Numbered from the stretch's first letter, positions 48,301-57,235 are shown. The stretch: DNA of 64,000 nt from DOZZ01 sp963792655 (GCA_963792655.1 CAWBWU010000011.1:124001-188000); one strand, 5' to 3'. The notes: generated by a model from the sequence alone, not told the origin. Numbers and translations: made by a program.

Positions 48301-48418
48301 CTTGCGGCAGCGGTGACACGGGCAGCAACGTATAGCCGATGGCGCCGGCGAGCGCGATCGCTACCGATAAGAGGGCGGTGCCGACGGGCCGCTTAACAAA
48401 GGGTTCCGAGATGCTCAT
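45317..48418 (-). CDS. mdtC: RND efflux permease (HAE1/MdtC-like)
   Basis: 1033 residues from ATG 48418, which overlaps the stop of the preceding permease (ATGA). Twelve membrane helices in two halves. N-terminus ISEPFVKRPVGTALLSVAIALAG; pore-domain PLPQVDFPTVQV and LERSFGRIAGV; proton-relay Asp residues in helix 4 are in STGFVVDDAIVVIENI; second half RFRPIMMTTAAALLGGLPLALG. In MdtBC-type pumps two different permeases form one mixed trimer exporting bile salts or antibiotics. Confidence 0.92.
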   Translation of the reverse strand: MSISEPFVKRPVGTALLSVAIALAGAIGYTLLPVSPLPQVDFPTVQVQAGLPGASPETMASAVATPLERSFGRIAGVSELTSSSSLGQTGVVLQFDLNRNIDAAARDVQAAINAARGQLPAGLPNNPTYRKVNPADSPVLILALTSELIETSKIYDAASSILMQKLSQVEGVGQVSVGGSALPSVRVELNPEVINKYGIGLEQIRTFLASVNANRPKGEIARGQEAYQLYTSDQLLHASEYRDLVVGYRKGAAVRLSSLGDVVDSVQDLRNAGIANGKPAILIIIFRQPGANIIDTVDRVKEALPALRSAISPSIAIDIMMDRTTTIRASVKDVEITLVISIVLVILVVFVFLRNVWATLIPSVAVPLSLLGTFAVMYLLGYSVDNLSLMALTISTGFVVDDAIVVIENITRYLEMGMTPIRAALTGAKEIGFTVLSMSTSLVAVFIPLLLMGGIVGRLFREFAVVLSVAIAISLVVSLTTTPMMCALFLKSQHDRKHNWAYRTSERVFDFILGRYKVGLNWVLENSGITLMVAACTVALSIYLFNVIPKGFFPDQDTGRMMGSIQAAQDTSFQSMHEKLSKFEKLILEDPAIDNVAGFTGGGSTNTGRMFIALKPLDERKVSAIQVVARLRRKLNSVPGASLFLVPAQDIRVGGRSSNAAYQFTLQGDTLAEITEWTPRLMARMRGIPILRDVNSDQQDRGLQASLDIDRDTASRLGLSAQLVDDTLYDAFGQRQVSTMYTPLNQYHVVMEVAPKYWQSPDVLRQIFVRAPSGSEVPLSAFTHFAEKNTTLTVSHQSQFPAYTISFNLAPGVALGQAVTEIDNARTEIGMPASIQAKFQGTAQAYQESLANEPILIAAALFTVYIVLGILYESLIHPLTILSTLPSAGVGALMALILYDTELTVIALIGIILLIGIVKKNAIMMIDFALAAERNEGKTPREAIYQACVLRFRPIMMTTAAALLGGLPLALGTGVGSEMRRPLGIAIVGGLLVSQMLTLFTTPVIYLVLDRMRLRFEAYRHRGARNVPAGSKA

Positions 48419-51400
48419 GCGGCGCCCACCGGCTGCGGCGATGGTTTCGTCACGCGACGGCGCTCGCGCCAATGCGCGAGCCGGTCAAACGCGAGATAGA
48501 TAACTGGAGTGGTGTAGAGCGTCAGCAACTGACTGACGATCAGTCCGCCGACAATCGTGATGCCCAGCGGCCGGCGCAACTCGGAGCCGACACCCGTTCC
48601 GAGCGCCAGCGGTACGCCGCCCAGCAACGCCGCCATGGTGGTCATCATGATCGGCCGGAAGCGCAACAGGCATGCCTGATAGATGGACTCTTCAGGCGAT
48701 TTGCCTTCGACACGTTCGGCTTCGAGCGCGAAGTCGATCATCATGATCGCGTTCTTCTTCACGATACCGATCAGCAGGATGATGCCGATCAGCGCAATCA
48801 CGCTCAGGTCGGTATGGCAGATGAGCAGCGCGAGAATCGCGCCAACGCCTGCCGACGGCAATGTCGACAGAATCGTGATCGGGTGAATGTAGCTTTCATA
48901 CAGCACGCCCAGAACAATGTAGACAGTCACCAGCGCCGCTAAGATCAGCAGCCACTCATTCGCCAGTGAATTTTGAAATGCCTGCGCCGTGCCCTGGAAG
49001 CTAGCCTGAATGCTGGCCGGCATGTTGAGATCGCGCTTCATCTTGTCGATGGAAGCCACGGCTTCGCCCAGCGCCGCGTTCGGCGCGAGATTGAACGATA
49101 GCGTGACCACCGGGAACTGGCCCTGATGATTGACGGTCAGCGGCGTCGACATCTCTTCGTAGTGCGTGAAGGCGCTGAGCGGAATCTGCATGCCGTTCGA
49201 CGCGTGCACGTAGATATCTTTGAGCGACGACACATCCTGCTGAAACTGCGGCTTGGCTTCGAGCACCACGTGATACTGATTGAGCTGCGTGAAGATCGTC
49301 GATACTTGCCGTTGACCGAATGCGTCGTACAGCGTGTCATCAATCAACTGCGGCGTGATGCCGAAGCGCGACGCGGTATCGCGGTCGATCGTGAGCGCAG
49401 CCTGTAGTCCGCCTTCCTGCTGATTGCTCGCCGCATCACGCACTTCAGGCAGACTCTGAAGCTTCGCGAGAAACCGCGGGGCCCAGTAGTAAAGCTCCGT
49501 TTGGTCTGGGTCTTCGAGACTGTACTGATATTGCGTGCGGCTGATGCGGTCTTCGACGGTGAGATCCTGCACCGGCTGCATGTAGAGCGAAACACCGTCA
49601 ACCTTACTGGTTCTCGGCTGCAGCCGCCGGATCACATCCGTTGCGGCCATCTTGCGATTCGCTCGAGCGGCTTCAGGTTGATCTGAATGCGTCCACTGTT
49701 GATGGTGTCGTTCGTACCGTCGATACCGATGAACGAAGTGAGACTTTCGACCGCGGGGTCCTGCAGAATTTCGTGCGCCAGCGCTTTCTGCCGCTCGGCC
49801 ATCGCGCGGAAGGAAACGGTTGGTGCGGCTTCCGTGATGCCCAGAATGCTGCCCGTATCCTGCACCGGGAAAAAGCCTTTGGGCACGATCAGGAACAAGA
49901 TCACGGTGGCGGCGAGCGTAGCGACTGCGACCAGCAGGGTGAGGCCCTGGTTATCGCAGCACCCACCGTAACGTTGTCCCGTAATGGCGGATCACAGTCT
50001 CGAAGAAGCGCTCCGAAGACTTGTAGAAACGGCTCTGTTCAGATTCGGGTTTGTGCTTCAACAGGCGCGCCGACATCATCGGCGTCAGCGTCAACGAGAC
50101 AAACGCCGACACGATGATGGTGACGGCCAGCGTCACGGCAAACTCGCGGAACAGGCGGCCCACAATGTCGCCCATGAACAGCAGCGGAATGAGCACCGCA
50201 ATCAGCGAGACCGTCAACGACACGATCGTGAAGCCAATCTGCTCAGCGCCCTTGAGCGCTGCCTGCATCGGCTTCTCGCCTTCTTCGATGTAGCGCGAGA
50301 TGTTCTCGATCATGACGATCGCATCATCGACAACGAAGCCGGTCGAAATCGTTAGCGCCATCAACGACAGATTGTCGAGGCTATAACCCAGCAGGTACAT
50401 CACACCGAAGGTGCCGATCAGCGAGAGCGGTACGGCAACGCTGGGAATGATGGTCGCGGAGATGCTGCGCAGGAACAGAAAGATCACCATCACGACGAGC
50501 GCGACGGTGAGAATCAACTCGAACTCCACGTCTTCGACTGATGCGCGGATGGTAGTCGTCCGGTCAGTCATGACTTTGAGGTTGATCGAGGCAGGCAACG
50601 ACGCGCGCAAAACGGGCAGCAACTGCGTCACACGATCCACGACGCCGATGATGTTGCTGCCGGGCTGACGCTGTACGTTCAGAATGACGGCGGGTGTCTC
50701 GTTCTCCCACGCGGCCTGCTGCACGTTTTCGGCATCGTCGATCACGTCGGCCACATCGCTCAAGCGAACCGGAGCGCCGTTACGATACGCGATCACCAGC
50801 GGCTTGTAACCGGCGCTGCTGGTTAACTGATCGTTCGCGCCAATGGTGTACGCCTGCTTGGGCCCATCGAAATTGCCTTTCGCGGAATTCACGTTCGCGG
50901 CTGCGGCCGCGGTGCGAATGTCCTCCATGCTCAGGTTGTACGAAGCCAGAGCAGTCGGATTCGCTTGGATGCGAACGGCCGGCTTTTGTCCGCCGCTGAT
51001 ACTTACCAGGCCCACGCCAGGAAGCTGTGAAATTTTCTGCGCCAGCCGCGTATCCGCCAGATCCTCAACTTTGGATAGCGGCAGTGTGTTCGAAGTCAGG
51101 GCCAGCGTGAGGATCGGCGCGTCGGCCGGATTGGTCTTGTTATAGACCGGAGGATTCGGCAGATCGCGGGGAAGGAAGGTGCCGGAACTGTTGATCGCGG
51201 CTTGCACTTCCTGCTCGGCAATATCGATGTCCAGATTGAGCGCGAACTGCAGCGTGACGATCGAGCTGCCGAACGAACTGGTGGACGTCATCTGTTTGAG
51301 TCCGGGCACCTGCCCGAACTGCCGCTCGAGAGGTGCGGTGACCGACGACGACATCACCACCGGGCTTGCGCCGGGGTAGAACGTCAGCACCTGAATGGTG

Positions 51401-51528
51401 GGGTAGTCTACCTGCGGCAGCGCCGAGACCGGCAACTGCCGGAACGCGACAAAGCCCGCGAGCAGAACCGCCGCCATCATCAGCGACGTGGCGACCGGCC
51501 GCAGAATAAACGGACGGGACGGGTTCAT
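48415..51528 (-). CDS. mdtB: RND efflux permease (HAE1/MdtB-like), frameshifted twice
   Basis: Same architecture as the next permease: RPFILRPVATSLMMAAVLLAG at the start, STGFVVDDAIVMIENISRY in helix 4, PKGFFPVQDTGSILG after helix 7 and RPIMMTTMAALLGGVPLALG near the end. One base is inserted near 49953 (after RWVLR) and one lost near 49650 (at LKPLER...KMAATDVIRRL), so the total length stays 1038 codons, normal for the family. The stop overlaps mdtC and the start overlaps the adaptor stop. Confidence 0.9.
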
Positions 51529-52934
51529 GACTTCGGGGCGTGACCGTGCTGACCACCGGGCGAGCTCGCTCCGGAACCAGGACCGCGGCTGTCACCGCCA
51601 CCGGTCGCGCCACGTCCGCCTTCATTGCCGGCGCCGACGGGGCCTTGACCCTGGCCGCCTGGACCGCGACGGCCACGGCCACCGGGCCTTCCGCCTGCTG
51701 GCGGGATCACTACCTTGCTGCCGGTCTGCAACTTATCGGAGCCATCCACGACAATTTGTTCGCCGGCCTGCAAACCACTCTCGATCACGGACTGGTCCGC
51801 TTCGCTGATGCCGACCACCACATTGCGCACTTCCACCGTGCTGTTCGGGCGCACAACGTAGACGAACGTTCCTTGCTGGCCGCGTTGGATGCCGACGGAG
51901 GGGATCAACACTTTGCCGTGCTGTGTATCGAGCAGCATGCGGGCATTCACGAACTGCTGCGGGAACAGCATGTGATCGACGTTGGCAAACACCGCTTTCA
52001 GTTTCGACGTGCCGGTTTGCGGGTCAATCTGGTTATCGATCGTCTCGAGCACACCTGTCGCAAGTTTGGTGGTGTTGTCGCGCGAGAACGCATCCACGTT
52101 CAGGCGAGTGCCACGCCGCAGCTTCTGAACCACAGGCGGCAGGTTGTCTTCAGGAATTGTGAAGACCACGGCGATCGGCTGCACTTGCGTGATCACGAGC
52201 AAACCGTTCGCATCGGCTGCATGCACAATATTTCCGGCGTCCACCTGGCGCAGACCTACGCGTCCGGTAATGGGAGCGATGATCTGCGTGTAAGTGATCT
52301 GCAGTTTGGCGGCATTGATCAAGCCCTGATCGGCCTTGACGGTGCCTTCGTACTGACCGACAGTCGCGACCTGCGTCGAGAGTTGTTGCTGCGGAATCGC
52401 GTCCTGTTTGAGCAGCAGTTGATAACGTTCGAGGTCGAGCTTGGCGTTGCGCAGGAGTGCTTCATCGCGCGCCAGGTTTCCTTCGGCCTGTTCCAACTGA
52501 ACTTGGAACGGACGCGGATCGATTTGCGCGAGCAACTGGCCCTTGTGCACTTCCTGTCCTTCGCGGAAGTTCACACCCATCAACTGGCCATCGACGCGGG
52601 AGCGCACCGTCACCGTGTTGTACGGGGTTACCGAACCTAAGCCGGTCAAATAAAGCGGGATGTCTCCCGTACGCGCGGCAGCCACCGACACAGGAGTCGC
52701 CGGCATGGGTGGGCGGCCCTGAGCAACCGGCTTGTCTAGCGCCCGGGTAGCCCAATAGCCGAGACCAGCCAGAATCGCAATGGCGATGACCCACGTCAGC
52801 ACGCGTTTGAGCGTGGACGGTTTCTGCTGGTGAACGGTGCCACCGGGAGGCGGAAGTTCCAGAACCGGCGGCCCCGGCGGTAATTCTTTACGCTCGATCG
52901 TAGGCTCAACAGTGCTGCTATGGTCCAAACTCAT
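51525..52934 (-). CDS. mdtA: RND efflux periplasmic adaptor (MdtA-like)
   Basis: 469 residues. One N-terminal membrane anchor (VLTWVIAIAILAGLGYWA) is followed by the split lipoyl domain (VTVRSRVDGQLMGVNFREGQEVHKGQLLAQIDPRPF; TYTQIIAPITGRVGLRQVDAGNIV), an alpha-hairpin, and beta-barrel/membrane-proximal domains (GTFVYVVRPNSTVEVRNVVVGI). The end is an unusual Gly/Arg-rich tail of about 55 residues (GGRPGGRGRRGPGGQGQG). It bridges permease and outer-membrane factor. ATG 52934 chosen over a TTG 16 codons upstream. First gene of the operon. Confidence 0.92.
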   Translation of the reverse strand: MSLDHSSTVEPTIERKELPPGPPVLELPPPGGTVHQQKPSTLKRVLTWVIAIAILAGLGYWATRALDKPVAQGRPPMPATPVSVAAARTGDIPLYLTGLGSVTPYNTVTVRSRVDGQLMGVNFREGQEVHKGQLLAQIDPRPFQVQLEQAEGNLARDEALLRNAKLDLERYQLLLKQDAIPQQQLSTQVATVGQYEGTVKADQGLINAAKLQITYTQIIAPITGRVGLRQVDAGNIVHAADANGLLVITQVQPIAVVFTIPEDNLPPVVQKLRRGTRLNVDAFSRDNTTKLATGVLETIDNQIDPQTGTSKLKAVFANVDHMLFPQQFVNARMLLDTQHGKVLIPSVGIQRGQQGTFVYVVRPNSTVEVRNVVVGISEADQSVIESGLQAGEQIVVDGSDKLQTGSKVVIPPAGGRPGGRGRRGPGGQGQGPVGAGNEGGRGATGGGDSRGPGSGASSPGGQHGHAPKS

Positions 52935-53251
52935 GCTGTGGGAGAAACGTTTCGTGAGATCCGAACGGGCGGTGTCATCCAACTAAGGCGCGAGAATCAC
53001 CCGCATCGTTACCGAACGAGTGTACCGAATCCGGCGGTTCAAAGATTGGCGTGTCCGATAGAGATTCGTTCCGAAGAGGTGCGTTGTTGGTGAATTACGC
53101 GCTTGCTTGCACGCCGTACTGGTTCCGCCCGTCAGAGGCGCGACGAAAAGGAGCGCATTGTTCCGGGTTCGGCGATTCTGAATGCGTGAGCTTTCAACTC
53201 AGGTAAGCAAAATTTCAGCGACAACCGGTGCATGCGAGCCGGCTCTCCGGC
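52935..53251. other. Intergenic region upstream of the efflux operon
   Basis: About 317 bases without a credible gene, between the adaptor start and the lytic transglycosylase stop, both on the minus strand. It probably holds the efflux promoter, but no convincing -35/-10 pair was seen. The hairpin AGCCGG-CTCT-CCGGCT at 53237-53252 sits at the transglycosylase stop; with no T-tract it is only a weak terminator candidate. Confidence 0.5.
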
Positions 53252-53932
53252 TTACCGTGCTATCCGCTCCCGCTGCAACCGTTCGTAAGTCTTCAGCACC
53301 CGGCGAACATACGCGATCGTCTCCGGGTAGGGCGGGATGCCCTTGTAGCGGTCCACTGCGCCCGGGCCCGCGTTGTAGGCAGCGAGCGCGCGCAGCACCT
53401 GATCCGGGTTCTTCTCGTATTTCACCAGCAACTCGCGCAGGTAGCGCGCGCCGGCGGCGACGTTCTGTTGGGGATTGTGCGGGTCTGCGCCGAGAGTCCT
53501 CGCAGTGCCGGGCATCAGTTGCATCAGGCCAATCGCGCCTTTGGGTGATAACGCGTTCAGCCGGTAAGCCGATTCGGTGGCCATCACGCTCTCGATAAAC
53601 TGCGCCGGGATGCCCTCGACCTTGGCTGCGGCGCGCGTCATTTCTTTCGGATTGAGCGAGATTGCCACGGGAGCGGTAACCACCGGCGCAACCGGAACAG
53701 GCGCGACCACGGCGGCGACAGGCGCTACGGTCGGCTCCTGCTCGTAACCAGTTACGGCGGCGACCGGCATCTCCGTCACGCCGCTTTGCGAGTAAAGGCG
53801 CACCATCGGACCGGCCACTTCATGCCGGTCGATATGCATTTGAAAACCGCTCTGCAGCGTCGCGAGTTCCCCTGCCAGCGCCGAAGCGCTGGAGAGAACG
53901 ACCGTTCCGATAAGATAAAGGCTTCTCCGCAT
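53252..53932 (-). CDS. Lytic transglycosylase (SLT domain)
   Basis: 226 residues from ATG 53932 with signal peptide (RRSLYLIGTVVLSSASALAG). A Val/Ala/Pro-rich linker precedes the SLT domain: VMATESAYRLNALSPKGAIGLMQLMPGTARTLG holds the catalytic Glu (in ATES) and the GLMQLMPGTA signature, then NVAAGARYLRELL and ALAAYNAGPGAVDRYKGIPPYPET. It cleaves peptidoglycan glycan strands in the periplasm. Its start codon overlaps head-on with that of the divergent thrC. Confidence 0.92.
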   Translation of the reverse strand: MRRSLYLIGTVVLSSASALAGELATLQSGFQMHIDRHEVAGPMVRLYSQSGVTEMPVAAVTGYEQEPTVAPVAAVVAPVPVAPVVTAPVAISLNPKEMTRAAAKVEGIPAQFIESVMATESAYRLNALSPKGAIGLMQLMPGTARTLGADPHNPQQNVAAGARYLRELLVKYEKNPDQVLRALAAYNAGPGAVDRYKGIPPYPETIAYVRRVLKTYERLQRERIAR

Positions 53933-55172
53933 GAGCACCGACACCCTCACTTCAGTGACGCACCTGGAGTGCGCACTGAGCAAAGAAAAATACCCCGCTG
54001 GCGTTCCGCATAACCTTTCGACGCAGGGCGGGCCCCTGCTGGTACGCTACGATCTCGCAAAAACCAGAACCGCCTGGACGCGCGAAAGTCTTGCAAACGC
54101 GCCACATACCATGTGGCGCTACGCCCCCGTGCTGCCGGTTACCCGTCAAGACTCTATTGTCTCACTTGGTGAGGGCATGACGCCCCTGCTCCCTGCCAGG
54201 CACACGGCACGGCGACTGAAGATGGCGGATTTGCTGATCAAGGACGAAGGCCTGAACCCTACCGGCTCGTTCAAGGCACGGGGAATGTCGTGCGCGGTTT
54301 CGATGTGCAAGGAGCTCGGCCTGAACAAACTGGCGGTTCCCTCCGCCGGCAACGCAGCCAGCGCCCTGGCCGCCTACGCCGCCGCCGCTGGGCTCGAAGC
54401 GCACATCTTCATGCCGAGCGACGTGCCGCAAGCCAACTTCATCGAGTGCAAAGCCTATGGCGCGCACGTCACGCTGGTGAACGGCATCATCAGCGACTGC
54501 GCCAAGATTGTCGCCACACGCGCACCCGCCGAAGGCTGGTTCGACGTCAGCACGCTCAAAGAGCCGTACCGCATCGAAGGCAAGAAGACGATGGGATATG
54601 AGCTGGCCGAGCAACTCGGCTGGGAGCTACCCGACGCGATCTTCTATCCCACGGGCGGCGGCGTTGGTTTGATCGGCATGTGGAAAGCGTTCGACGAGAT
54701 GGAACAGTTGGGGTGGATCGGCAGCCGGCGTCCGAAGATGATCGCGGTGCAGGCAGCCGGATGTCAGCCGATCGTTCGCGCGTGGGAAAAAGGCGCAGAG
54801 CGCAGTGAGTTCTGGGACAACGCGCATACTGCCGCAAGTGGGCTGCGGGTGCCGAAACCGCTGGGAGATTTCTTGATCCTCGATGCCTTGCGCGCGAGCG
54901 GAGGAACGGCCATCGCCGTGGAAGACACTGAGTTGATCGACGCAGGGATACAGCTCGCGTCGGATGACGGAATGTTTATTGCACCGGAAGGCGCGGCGTG
55001 CGTGGTCGCGCTTGAAAAACTGCTCGCGTCAGGCTACTTGAAGCCGAGCGAGCGCATCGTCATCTACAACACCGGCAGTGGACTGAAATATCTGGAGGCT
55101 TACGCAACACGCTTCCCGCGCGCTTCTGCAAGCGAGCAGGATAAACTCGGCGGCCTGATCACACCGCGCTGA
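53931..55172 (+). CDS. thrC: Threonine synthase
   Basis: 413 residues. PLP enzyme converting O-phosphohomoserine to threonine. The Schiff-base lysine is in NPTGSFKARGMS (about residue 115), the phosphate loop is VPSAGNAASALAAYAA, and the glycine-rich cofactor site is IFYPTGGGVGLIGMWKA. The N-terminal SVTHLECALSKEKYPAGVPHNLS with one Cys is a remnant of the zinc-ribbon-like start seen in class II enzymes. AAGG lies about ten bases upstream of the ATG. Confidence 0.93.
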   Translation: MSTDTLTSVTHLECALSKEKYPAGVPHNLSTQGGPLLVRYDLAKTRTAWTRESLANAPHTMWRYAPVLPVTRQDSIVSLGEGMTPLLPARHTARRLKMADLLIKDEGLNPTGSFKARGMSCAVSMCKELGLNKLAVPSAGNAASALAAYAAAAGLEAHIFMPSDVPQANFIECKAYGAHVTLVNGIISDCAKIVATRAPAEGWFDVSTLKEPYRIEGKKTMGYELAEQLGWELPDAIFYPTGGGVGLIGMWKAFDEMEQLGWIGSRRPKMIAVQAAGCQPIVRAWEKGAERSEFWDNAHTAASGLRVPKPLGDFLILDALRASGGTAIAVEDTELIDAGIQLASDDGMFIAPEGAACVVALEKLLASGYLKPSERIVIYNTGSGLKYLEAYATRFPRASASEQDKLGGLITPR

Positions 55173-55182
55173 CAGCAGAAAC

Positions 55183-55222
55183 GAAAAACCCCTTGTGACC
55201 GGTCCTCCCAGTCACAAGGGGT
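55183..55222. terminator. Perfect 12-bp hairpin terminator between thrC and the RRM gene
   Basis: ACCCCTTGTGAC (55188-55199) pairs perfectly with GTCACAAGGGGT (55211-55222) around an 11-base loop. On the minus strand it is followed by TTTTT (55187-55183), a classic rho-independent terminator for the RRM gene; on the plus strand it is followed by ATGTTTTC, weaker but usable for thrC. Confidence 0.9.
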
Positions 55223-55229
55223 ATGTTTT

Positions 55230-55631
55230 CTACCCGCGGCGGTCGTAACCGCCGCCCCCACCACCACCGCCGCCGCGTCCGCCACGGCCGCCACCTCCGC
55301 CGCCTTGTCCACGGTTGCCGCCGTAGCCGCCGCCATCTCCACCGCCACCGTAGCCGCCACCCGCGCCGCCACCGCCCGATTTTGTCATCGGACGAGCTTC
55401 ATTGATTACCAGCGCACGGCCCATCATCTCTTTGCCGTTGCAGGTTTCCACCGCGCGATCTGCCGCTGAATCGTCACCGATCTCCGCGAACCCGAAGCCA
55501 CGCGGCTCGTTAGAAAACTTGTCCCGAATCAGGGTCACTACGTCTACATGCACCCCTTGTTGTTGAAACCAATCTGATACGTCCGACTCGCTGATGCGGT
55601 AGGGTAAGTTTCCGAGGTATAGCCTCTTCAA
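55230..55631 (-). CDS. Glycine-rich RNA-binding protein (single RRM)
   Basis: 133 residues. I start at TTG 55631, eight bases after AAGGAG, which places LYLGNL (RNP2) at the N-terminus as in cyanobacterial Rbp proteins. RNP1 is RGFGFAEI. The last 45 residues are Gly-rich (GGGGAGGGYGGGG, GGGRGGRGGGG). Such proteins bind single-stranded RNA and often act in cold adaptation. Strong terminator follows. Confidence 0.9.
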   Translation of the reverse strand: MKRLYLGNLPYRISESDVSDWFQQQGVHVDVVTLIRDKFSNEPRGFGFAEIGDDSAADRAVETCNGKEMMGRALVINEARPMTKSGGGGAGGGYGGGGDGGGYGGNRGQGGGGGGRGGRGGGGGGGGGYDRRG

Positions 55632-55827
55632 AGCCGGTCTCCTTCTGCTCCCATTGCTGCAGAGCCTTTGCTGGCTGAAGGCAAACACCACGGCGACCGT
55701 CGGGGATCTCTGGCACTCCAGCTTTCGGGAACTATGTTGCGCTCACGGTGCTAACAAGTCAATGCGTCCCGTAACACAGAAGGTGCCGAAACGCTCAGTC
55801 ATGTACGCCTGGTTCGCCAAAGCGCTG

Positions 55828-55856
55828 TAAACAATGGTCCTCAGGGCTCGTATAAT
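55828..55856 (+). promoter_or_regulatory. Promoter of hemD, suggesting a leaderless transcript
   Basis: TAAACA (55828-55833) and a perfect TATAAT (55851-55856) are separated by 17 bases. The ATG of hemD is at 55864, so transcription should begin at or within two bases of the start codon, leaving no room for a ribosome site. An in-frame ATG at 55834 lies inside the promoter and is unlikely to be used. Confidence 0.6.
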
Positions 55857-55863
55857 CATCGGC

Positions 55864-56688
55864 ATGCCACTCGATGGTTTGCGTGTAATCGCGCTCGAAA
55901 GCCGGCGCGCGACCGAAATGGCAACGCTCATCACCAAACAAGGTGGGGTGCCATTCGTCGCTCCGTCGATGCGCGAAGTTCCTGTCGAGCACAACGCTGA
56001 AGCGTTCGCGTTCGCCGAGCAGTTATTTAACGGCGGTATAGAAATGGTCATCTTTCTTACCGGAGTGGGCGCACGTTATCTCGGTAAGGTGATCGCGTCG
56101 CGCTATCCCGAAGAGAGATTCGCTGAGGCTTTGCGCTCGGTTACGGTTGTCGCGCGGGGCCCGAAACCGGCGGCGGTGTTGCGTGAGTGGAATGTCCCGA
56201 TAACGATCAACGTGCCGGAGCCGAATACCTGGCGCGAGTTGCTCAAAGCGATCGAAGGCCGCCCGGAGAAGCGCGTCGCGGTACAGGAGTACGGCCGCGC
56301 GAATGACGAGATGGTCGACGCACTTCGCGCTCGCGGCATGGAGGTGATACCGGTGCCCATCTATCAATGGGAACTGCCGGAAGACACAGCGCCGCTGCGC
56401 GAAGCGGTTGCGCGAATCACAAGCGGCAACGCCGATGTAGTGCTGTTCACCACCTCGATCCAGGTTCAGCACTTGCTCGATGTCGGAGAACAAGAAGGCG
56501 TGACGCACGATCAGATGCGTGCGGCGTTGCGCAAAATCGTCGTGGCCTCCATCGGGCCGACGACTACAGAGGCATTGAACGACCACGGTATTCATCCGGA
56601 TTTTGAACCACAACATCCGAAAATGGGAATTTTCCTGAATGAACTGAGCGCGCAAGCCGCCGCGCTGGTAGCGCGAAAGCGCTCATGA
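55864..56688 (+). CDS. hemD: Uroporphyrinogen-III synthase
   Basis: 274 residues. Two similar lobes: GLRVIALESRRATEMATLITKQGGVPFVAPSMREVP at the start, and EVIPVPIYQWELPEDTAPLREA ... ADVVLFTTSIQVQHLLDV ... VASIGPTTTEALNDHGIHPDFEPQHPKMG at the end. The last stretch is the HemD signature (SIGPTTTEAL). It closes hydroxymethylbilane with ring-D inversion for haem and sirohaem. Its stop overlaps the start of the atpZ-like gene, so it shares a transcript with the F0 genes. Confidence 0.88.
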   Translation: MPLDGLRVIALESRRATEMATLITKQGGVPFVAPSMREVPVEHNAEAFAFAEQLFNGGIEMVIFLTGVGARYLGKVIASRYPEERFAEALRSVTVVARGPKPAAVLREWNVPITINVPEPNTWRELLKAIEGRPEKRVAVQEYGRANDEMVDALRARGMEVIPVPIYQWELPEDTAPLREAVARITSGNADVVLFTTSIQVQHLLDVGEQEGVTHDQMRAALRKIVVASIGPTTTEALNDHGIHPDFEPQHPKMGIFLNELSAQAAALVARKRS

Positions 56689-56864
56689 ACGACTGGGCGA
56701 AATACCTGGGACTCGGCATCATGCCGCCGGCCGGCCTGGTGGTTGGCTACTTCCTGGGGCTCGGGCTCGATCATCTGTTCCACACGCATTTCTTCTATAT
56801 CGTGCTGCTGGTGCTTGGCGTAGCGGGGGGCGTCTGGGGATTGATTCGGGAACTGCAGCCTTGA
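56685..56864 (+). CDS. atpZ: AtpZ/AtpI-family small membrane protein
   Basis: 59 residues with two membrane helices: LGIMPPAGLVVGYFLGLGLDHLF and HFFYIVLLVLGVAGGVWGLIREL. This two-helix layout with G(Y)xLGxxLD matches AtpZ-type proteins that precede atpI/atpB and help assemble the F0 rotor or transport Mg/Ca. ATG overlaps the hemD stop as ATGA, and its stop overlaps the next TTG start. Confidence 0.8.
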   Translation: MNDWAKYLGLGIMPPAGLVVGYFLGLGLDHLFHTHFFYIVLLVLGVAGGVWGLIRELQP

Positions 56865-57235
56865 ACCTCGATTTCGATCGCGTGCCGCAATGGATGCTGG
56901 GCATCGCGCTGGTTGCGGCTGCGCTCATCGGATTCCGTTGGGGACCGCGCGCGTCAGTCGCGTTCGCGATTGGGGCGTTCGCTTCGTATCTGAATTATCG
57001 GGGCTGGCGGCGTGTGATTGAACGATTGGCCAGCGCCGCCGCAGGCCAGACTTCGGCGCCCGGATTCGGCTCAGCGCTGCTGATTCTACTCCGCTTGGCG
57101 TTGGTGGCGGGCGTGGCCTTTGTTATACTGAGACATTCCAAAGAAAGCTTGGTGGCATTGCTGATGGGGCTGTTCGTGTCCCTCGCGGCCATCCTTCTGG
57201 AACTCCTGATCGCCAACATTTATGCACGAGACTGA
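56861..57235 (+). CDS. atpI: ATP synthase protein I-like membrane protein
   Basis: 124 residues with four hydrophobic helices (MLGIALVAAALIGFRW, AIGAFASYLNYRGWRRVI, LLRLALVAGVAFVILRH, LLMGLFVSLAAILLELLI). The fold and place directly before atpB fit AtpI, a chaperone for c-ring assembly. TTG 56861 overlaps the atpZ stop; the stop lies 14 bases inside atpB. Confidence 0.75.
   Translation: MNLDFDRVPQWMLGIALVAAALIGFRWGPRASVAFAIGAFASYLNYRGWRRVIERLASAAAGQTSAPGFGSALLILLRLALVAGVAFVILRHSKESLVALLMGLFVSLAAILLELLIANIYARD

Noticed and set aside
51540..52640. Plus-strand open frame of about 366 codons opposite the mdtA-like adaptor
   Set aside because: Shadow of the adaptor gene; no signal, domain or ribosome site.
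52983..53251. A gene in the gap upstream of the efflux operon (for example a TetR/MarR regulator)
   Set aside because: No frame there has recognisable helix-turn-helix or other domain sequence, and the only open frames are antisense extensions from the transglycosylase gene.
55240..55370. GC-rich repeat array near the RRM gene
   Set aside because: It is the Gly-rich C-terminal tail of the RRM protein (GGN codons), not an independent repeat.
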